Of a stretch of DNA of 9,477 bases, positions 5,198 to 9,477 are shown in pieces (position 1 is the stretch's first letter; the number at the start of each line of letters is the position of its first letter). The notes under the pieces were generated by a model. The model was not told where the DNA came from and made no database searches. It saw nothing but the letters and a program-made list of their open reading frames with translations. The stretch comes from Actinomycetes bacterium. GTDB lineage: Bacteria > Actinomycetota > Coriobacteriia > Anaerosomatales > Anaerosomataceae. Location: assembly GCA_021850085.1 (NCBI GenBank), contig JAJZRZ010000020.1:1-9477 (forward strand), written 5' to 3'. The position numbers and the translations under genes are program-made.

Positions 5198-6235
5198 GTG
5201 ATACCTGTCGCCATTATCGGAGCAGCGGGCTACGCGGGAGCTGAGCTGACGCGGTTGTTGCTCGCGCATCCGTGCTTCGATCTCGTGACGGTCACATCCT
5301 CTCAGGATGCGGGCCGCCGCGTGAGCGATGTGTACCCTGCGCTGATTGGCTGCGATCTCATGTACATCGAACACGATGCCGCCGCCATCGCCGCCTCGGC
5401 CCGGATCGCGTTCCTTGCGGTCCCCCACACTGCCGCGATGGCCATGGCCCCGGCGTTGCTGGAGGCGGGACTCACTGTCATCGACGCCTCCGCGGATTTC
5501 CGCCTGCATGATCCGGAGCTGTTCGCGGCGTGGTACGCCACTCCGCACACCGCACCGGAGCTGCTTGACGTGTCGGTGTACGGCTTGCCGGAGCTGTGGC
5601 GCGAGGCTTTGCCCGGCGCCCGGCTCGTCGCGTGCCCCGGCTGCTATCCCACCGCGACGCTGCTGGCAGCCGCTCCCGCGGTGAGGGCGGAGGTGACGAT
5701 CTCCGGCAGGGTCATCGTGGATGCGATCTCCGGAGTCTCCGGCGCCGGCCGCTCGCTTTCCGAGGCCACCCATTTCGTCAACGTCACCGAGTCGGTCACC
5801 GCTTACCACGTGGGGGTCCACCGCCACACGCCCGAGATCGTGCAAGGCCTGAGCGACCTCGGCATGGCGAATCCCTCGGTGGTGTTCACCCCGCACCTCG
5901 CGCCCCTGGGCCGTGGGCTGCTTTCCACCGTGTATCTCGAGGTGGACCCCGGATTGCTCGCCGAAGAGGTCTATCAGCTCTACGCGCGGGCCTACGCAGG
6001 CCAGCCGTTCATCCGTGTGTGCGCGCCCGGCACCCAGCCGGCCACCGCGCACGTGCGCGGCTCGAACCGGGCGCACTTGGGCATCGCGCTTGACGAGCCG
6101 TCGCACACGCTCATCGTGACCTGCGCCATCGACAATCTGGTGAAGGGAACGTCTGGGCAGGCCATCCAGTGCGCGAACATCGCGCTTGGCCTGCCCGAGA
6201 CATCAGGCCTGACCGTTCCAGGACCGGTCGTGTAG
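5198..6235 (+). CDS. argC: N-acetyl-gamma-glutamyl-phosphate reductase
   Basis: A 345-residue cytoplasmic enzyme that reduces N-acetylglutamyl-5-phosphate to the semialdehyde with NADPH, the third step of arginine synthesis. The N-terminus holds the dinucleotide motif GAAGYAGAEL (8-17). The catalytic Cys149 lies in CPGCYPTATLL, and the SGVSGAGR loop (178-185) and HRHTPEI (208-214, His210 as likely base) follow, as in type 1 AGPR; the length is typical. The start is GTG 5198 with GGAGG at 5185-5189, 8 nt away; no better in-frame start lies nearby. A second cysteine, Cys146, precedes the catalytic one (CPGC), where many homologues have another residue. This is the first gene of the arg cluster, behind its own promoter and separated from pheT by 118 nt. 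Confidence 0.97.
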   Translation: MIPVAIIGAAGYAGAELTRLLLAHPCFDLVTVTSSQDAGRRVSDVYPALIGCDLMYIEHDAAAIAASARIAFLAVPHTAAMAMAPALLEAGLTVIDASADFRLHDPELFAAWYATPHTAPELLDVSVYGLPELWREALPGARLVACPGCYPTATLLAAAPAVRAEVTISGRVIVDAISGVSGAGRSLSEATHFVNVTESVTAYHVGVHRHTPEIVQGLSDLGMANPSVVFTPHLAPLGRGLLSTVYLEVDPGLLAEEVYQLYARAYAGQPFIRVCAPGTQPATAHVRGSNRAHLGIALDEPSHTLIVTCAIDNLVKGTSGQAIQCANIALGLPETSGLTVPGPVV

Positions 6236-6242
6236 GAGTCCC

Positions 6243-7466
6243 ATGCAGACCAGGCACTTCGAGTTCGCGCAAGCCGACGGCGGGGTGACCGCACCGCGGG
6301 GATTCCATGCGGCCGGCGTGAGCGCCGGCATCAAGAAGTCCGGCAAGCGCGACGTGTGCGTGGTCGCCGCCGAGCGGGCCTCGCCCGCGGCTGCCGTGTT
6401 CACCACCAGCAGCATGGCGGCCCCGCCCGTCGTGGTCTCGCGGGACCATCTCTCGAGCGGCGTCTTGCGAGCGGTGGTCGTCAACGCGGGGAACGCGAAC
6501 GCGTGCACGGGCCCGCAGGGGCTTGCAGACGCGCACGCCACGACCGCGGCGGTGGCCGCCGCCCTCGGCTGCGCCGCCTCCGAGGTCGCCGTGTGCTCCA
6601 CCGGCGTGATCGGCGTCCAGCTCCCGCTCGACGCCGTTCTTGCAGGGGCGAACGACGCATGCGCCGCGCTTGACCGGCGCGGAGGCGATGACGCCGCCGA
6701 GGCCATCATGACCACGGACACGTTCGTCAAGCAGCTCGCCATCAGTGTGACGACGAACGGACGCACGTTCACTGTCGGCGGCATGGCCAAAGGCAGCGGC
6801 ATGATACAGCCGGATATGGCCACGATGCTCGCGTTCATCACCACGGACGCGCCATTGTCCTCCTCGGCGTGTGAGGGCATCCTCCGCTCGGCCGTGTCCC
6901 GTTCGTTCAACAGGATCACGGTCGATTCGGACACCTCCACGAACGACACGTGCATACTGATGGCGAGCGGAGCCGAAGGCGGGCCCGTGCTGCAGTCCGG
7001 GACCGTGGCCCACGACGCTGTGGCCGCGGCCGTGCTCGAGGTGGCTGTGGCTCTCGCCCAGATGGTGGTGAGAGACGGAGAGGGCGCCACGAAGTTCGTC
7101 ACTGTGACCGTGAAGAGCGCGCGCGACGAGCATGACGCCGAGCGGGCGGCGTTTTCCATCGCGAACTCGCCGCTGATGAAGACGGCGCTCTTCGGCGAGG
7201 ATGCCAACTGGGGCCGGGTCGCCATGGCGGTGGGCAAGTCTGGCGCCGCCGTGGATTCCGAGCGGCTTGAGATCGTCTTCGCGGGCATCGTCACGTGCCG
7301 CGACGGCACGGCCGTCCCGTTCGACGAAGCCGAGGCGGCTGTCGTGCTCGCGCGGCCGGAGATCGAGATCGTCGTCGACCTGAATGTCGGCGAGGCCGAG
7401 GCGACGGTGTGGACGTGCGACTTCAGTTACGACTATGTGCGCATCAACGGCGACTACCGTTCGTGA
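6243..7466 (+). CDS. argJ: Glutamate N-acetyltransferase / ornithine acetyltransferase
   Basis: A 407-residue enzyme that moves the acetyl group from N-acetylornithine to glutamate, making ornithine and regenerating the first intermediate. The precursor cuts itself between Ala193 and Thr194 in the signature KGSGMIQPDMATML (183-196), and Thr194 becomes the nucleophile of the beta chain. Other family marks are NAGNANACTG (81-90), CSTGVIG (118-124), FNRITVDSDTSTNDT (222-236), GEDANWGR (318-325) and the C-terminal YVRINGDYRS. A mono- or bifunctional nature (use of acetyl-CoA) cannot be decided from sequence alone. ATG 6243 lies 7 nt after argC; its ribosome site TAGGAG overlaps the argC stop codon, with a short 4-nt spacing, which suggests coupled translation. 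Confidence 0.97.
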   Translation: MQTRHFEFAQADGGVTAPRGFHAAGVSAGIKKSGKRDVCVVAAERASPAAAVFTTSSMAAPPVVVSRDHLSSGVLRAVVVNAGNANACTGPQGLADAHATTAAVAAALGCAASEVAVCSTGVIGVQLPLDAVLAGANDACAALDRRGGDDAAEAIMTTDTFVKQLAISVTTNGRTFTVGGMAKGSGMIQPDMATMLAFITTDAPLSSSACEGILRSAVSRSFNRITVDSDTSTNDTCILMASGAEGGPVLQSGTVAHDAVAAAVLEVAVALAQMVVRDGEGATKFVTVTVKSARDEHDAERAAFSIANSPLMKTALFGEDANWGRVAMAVGKSGAAVDSERLEIVFAGIVTCRDGTAVPFDEAEAAVVLARPEIEIVVDLNVGEAEATVWTCDFSYDYVRINGDYRS

Positions 7467-7477
7467 GCGGAGGGTGC

Positions 7478-8380
7478 ATGCAGGAGATGTTCGATAAGGC
7501 GGCCATCCTCATGGAGTCGCTGCCGTGGATCAAACGAGCCTGGGGACGCACGGTCGTGATCAAGTACGGCGGTGCAGCAATGACCGATGAGGTGTTGCGC
7601 CACAGCGTGGCCGCCGATGTCGTGCTCATGAAGCTCGTGGGGATCAATCCCGTCATCGTCCACGGCGGCGGCCCGGAGATCACACGCTACATGCGCCGGC
7701 TCGAGATGCCCGTCGAGTTCGTTGACGGCCTGCGTGTGACCACGCCCGAGGCGATGGAGCTCGTCCGGATGGTGCTCGTCGGCAAAGTGAACGGCGATCT
7801 GGTATCGGCTATCAACGCGCACGGACGTCTTGCCGTGGGCATCTCCGGTGACGACGGGAACCTCATCCGGGCGACCCAGAAGGATCCCCGTCTAGGCCGA
7901 GTCGGAGACGTGACCGCCGTGGACACGGCTGTGGTGACCAACCTCATCGAGGACGGCTTCGTCCCGGTGATCGCATCCGTGGGCGCTGGTGATGACGGAG
8001 GGAGCTTCAACATCAACGCCGACCTGGTCGCTGGCGAGATCGCCGCGGCCCTCGGCGCCGAGAAGGTCATCTTCCTCACCGACGTCGACGGGCTGTATGC
8101 CGACTTCAGCGACGAAGGATCGCTGATCAGCGCGCTCACGTTGAACGAGGCGAGTTCGATGATCGACCGCGGTGAGCTTGCCTCCGGCATGATCCCAAAG
8201 GTGGGCGCGTGTGTCCACGCGCTGCGCCAGGGCGTCTCCCGGGCCCACATCTTGAACGGGACGATCCCGCACGCGCTGCTGCTCGAGGTCTACACCGATG
8301 AGGGCATCGGCACGATGATCACCGGTGCCGTCAACGGCGATCCGGTATCCGTGGGTGTCGGCGATGGGCTGGTGAGTTGA
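7478..8380 (+). CDS. argB: N-acetylglutamate kinase, probably arginine-inhibited type
   Basis: A 300-residue amino-acid kinase that phosphorylates N-acetylglutamate, the usual control point of the cyclic arginine pathway. Motifs: KYGGAAM (29-35, Lys29), VHGGGPEI (61-68), FNINADLVAGEIA (177-189), the nucleotide-site strand LTDVDGLY (200-207) and GMIPKV (237-242, Lys241). An extra N-terminal helix (about residues 4-22) and the C-terminal EVYTDEGIGTMI (270-281) are the features that mark arginine-sensitive hexameric enzymes, so feedback inhibition by arginine is likely (inference from family knowledge). ATG 7478 has GGAGG at 7469-7473, 4 nt away; a second ATG at 7487 is possible but would shorten the N-terminal helix. 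The gene starts 11 nt after argJ. Confidence 0.97.
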   Translation: MQEMFDKAAILMESLPWIKRAWGRTVVIKYGGAAMTDEVLRHSVAADVVLMKLVGINPVIVHGGGPEITRYMRRLEMPVEFVDGLRVTTPEAMELVRMVLVGKVNGDLVSAINAHGRLAVGISGDDGNLIRATQKDPRLGRVGDVTAVDTAVVTNLIEDGFVPVIASVGAGDDGGSFNINADLVAGEIAAALGAEKVIFLTDVDGLYADFSDEGSLISALTLNEASSMIDRGELASGMIPKVGACVHALRQGVSRAHILNGTIPHALLLEVYTDEGIGTMITGAVNGDPVSVGVGDGLVS

Positions 8381-8382
8381 CG

Positions 8383-9477
8383 ATGGGCGAGGCCTACGAG
8401 CGGATCGCAGCGCTGGATGCGGCATACCACCTGCCCACGTACGCTCGCAAGCCCGTGCTGTTCGTGCGCGGCGAAGGGATGCGGCTGTACGACGACGAGG
8501 GCCGCGAGCATCTGGACTTCGTCTCGGGCATCGGTTCGGTCAACTTGGGTCACGCGCATCCGGCCGTGGCCGAGGCAGTGTGCTTGCAGATGAACAGGCT
8601 CGTCCAAGTCTCCAACCTCTACCATGTGGAGCACCGCGCGGCGCTGGCGGAGCGCCTGTCCGACCTGGCCGGAGGCGGCTGGAAGGCGTTCTTGTGCAAC
8701 TCGGGCACTGAGGCCGTGGAGGGCGCGATCAAGCTCGCGCGGCGCTGGGGTAAGGCGCGTCGCGGCGAGTCATGCCATCGCATCGTGACGGCCGAACGGA
8801 GCTTCCACGGACGCACGATGGCGTCGCTCTCCGCGACGGGGCAGGCATCCAAGCAAGAGGCGTTCGCACCCCTGCTGCCGGGCTTCGATCACGTGCCGCT
8901 CAACGATATCGGTGCGCTTGAGGCGGTCATCGACGCGGACACCTGTGCTGTGCTCCTCGAGCCGGTGCAGGGCGAGGGCGGCGTGTATCCGTGCGAGCCC
9001 AGCTACCTCGCCCACGTGCGCGCGCTGTGCGACCAGCGCGATGTGCTCCTGATCTTCGACGAGGTGCAGACCGGCTTCTTCCGAACCGGTCCTGCGTTCG
9101 CATGGCAGGGGTACGGTGTGCGCCCCGACGTGATGACCTTGGCCAAGAGCCTCGCCAATGGGCTGCCGGCCGGCGCGGTGCTCGCATCGGGGGACGCGGC
9201 CGAGGCCCTCGCGCCCGGAGATCACGGCTCCACCTTCGGCGGAGGTCCAGTGATCGCGGCGGCGGCGTTGGCCACGATCGAGGCGCTGGTGGCCGAAGGG
9301 TCGGGTGAACAGGCGGTCCGGGTCGGGGAGGGCCTGCAGGCCCTGCTGCGCGCACAGGCCGATTCCACGGGGACGATCGTCGAGGTGCGGGGAAGGGGCC
9401 TCATGGTCGCGGCGGAGCTGTCCGAGCCGCGCGCGCAGGCGGTTGCGGCGGACTGCCTCCGTGCTGGCCTCGTCGTC
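8383..9477 (+). CDS. argD: Acetylornithine aminotransferase (3' end missing)
   Basis: The frame is open from ATG 8383 to the window edge (365 codons, no stop). It encodes a class III PLP aminotransferase that converts N-acetylglutamate semialdehyde and glutamate to N-acetylornithine. Visible marks: NSGTEAVE (106-113, phosphate-binding loop), SFHGRT (140-145), EPVQGEGG (193-200), FDEVQTGFFRTG (225-236, Asp226 binding the PLP ring nitrogen), and TLAKSLANGLPAGA (252-265) with Lys255 as the PLP Schiff-base lysine. HGSTFGGGPV (281-290) follows. The last residues AGLVV match the run-in to the typical C-terminal part, of which some 30 residues should lie outside. It begins 2 nt after the argB stop with only a weak GGTGAG upstream, so translation is probably coupled to argB. 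Confidence 0.96.
   Translation, partial: MGEAYERIAALDAAYHLPTYARKPVLFVRGEGMRLYDDEGREHLDFVSGIGSVNLGHAHPAVAEAVCLQMNRLVQVSNLYHVEHRAALAERLSDLAGGGWKAFLCNSGTEAVEGAIKLARRWGKARRGESCHRIVTAERSFHGRTMASLSATGQASKQEAFAPLLPGFDHVPLNDIGALEAVIDADTCAVLLEPVQGEGGVYPCEPSYLAHVRALCDQRDVLLIFDEVQTGFFRTGPAFAWQGYGVRPDVMTLAKSLANGLPAGAVLASGDAAEALAPGDHGSTFGGGPVIAAAALATIEALVAEGSGEQAVRVGEGLQALLRAQADSTGTIVEVRGRGLMVAAELSEPRAQAVAADCLRAGLVV

Noticed and set aside
5108..6106. Minus-strand open frame of 332 codons opposite argC
   Set aside because: argC on the + strand has catalytic motifs and a good ribosome site. The opposite frame is His/Arg-rich shadow sequence, typical of high-GC codon bias.

Overview
The window is a chromosomal housekeeping region of a high-GC bacterium (GC is high by eye in every coding frame, with strong G/C third positions). 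The order rplT, pheS-pheT, argC-argJ-argB-argD is the arrangement known from Actinomycetota. A tRNA-sensing T-box leader and a TasA/SipW-type pair together suggest a deep-branching actinobacterial lineage, for example a Coriobacteriia-like anaerobe. That placement is inference; no marker in the window settles it.

Layout, all on the + strand. 1-84: the 3' end of rplT (ribosomal protein L20). 85-305: a non-coding gap with a strong terminator-type hairpin (104-141) and a nested palindrome (229-266). 306-1164: a two-gene cassette, a small secreted TasA/camelysin-like protein (306-788) whose 3' end overlaps by 20 nt an ER/SipW-type signal peptidase (769-1164). 1165-1516: a promoter and a complete T-box leader with a legible UUC (Phe) specifier, a TGGT acceptor-binding bulge, an antiterminator and a competing terminator. 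1517-5079: pheS and pheT, the two subunits of phenylalanyl-tRNA synthetase. 5080-5197: an AT-rich gap with a promoter and possible arginine-repressor half-sites. 5198-9477: argC, argJ, argB and argD (cut by the window end), tightly spaced and evidently one operon.

How the genes work together: uncharged tRNA-Phe should bind the leader at both anticodon and 3' end, stabilise the antiterminator and switch on pheST. The arg genes form the N-acetylated part of arginine synthesis: ArgB phosphorylates N-acetylglutamate, ArgC reduces it, ArgD transaminates it, and ArgJ releases ornithine while recycling the acetyl group. argF, argR and argG/H would be expected beyond the right edge. The signal peptidase probably processes the TasA-like protein next to it, giving a minimal surface-protein or fibre module inserted between translation genes.

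The most distinctive element is this compact TasA-like/signal-peptidase cassette wedged between rplT and the pheST T-box. The rest is well-understood core metabolism with some unusual local details, listed in the findings. No mobile element, CRISPR array, tRNA or rRNA gene was seen.
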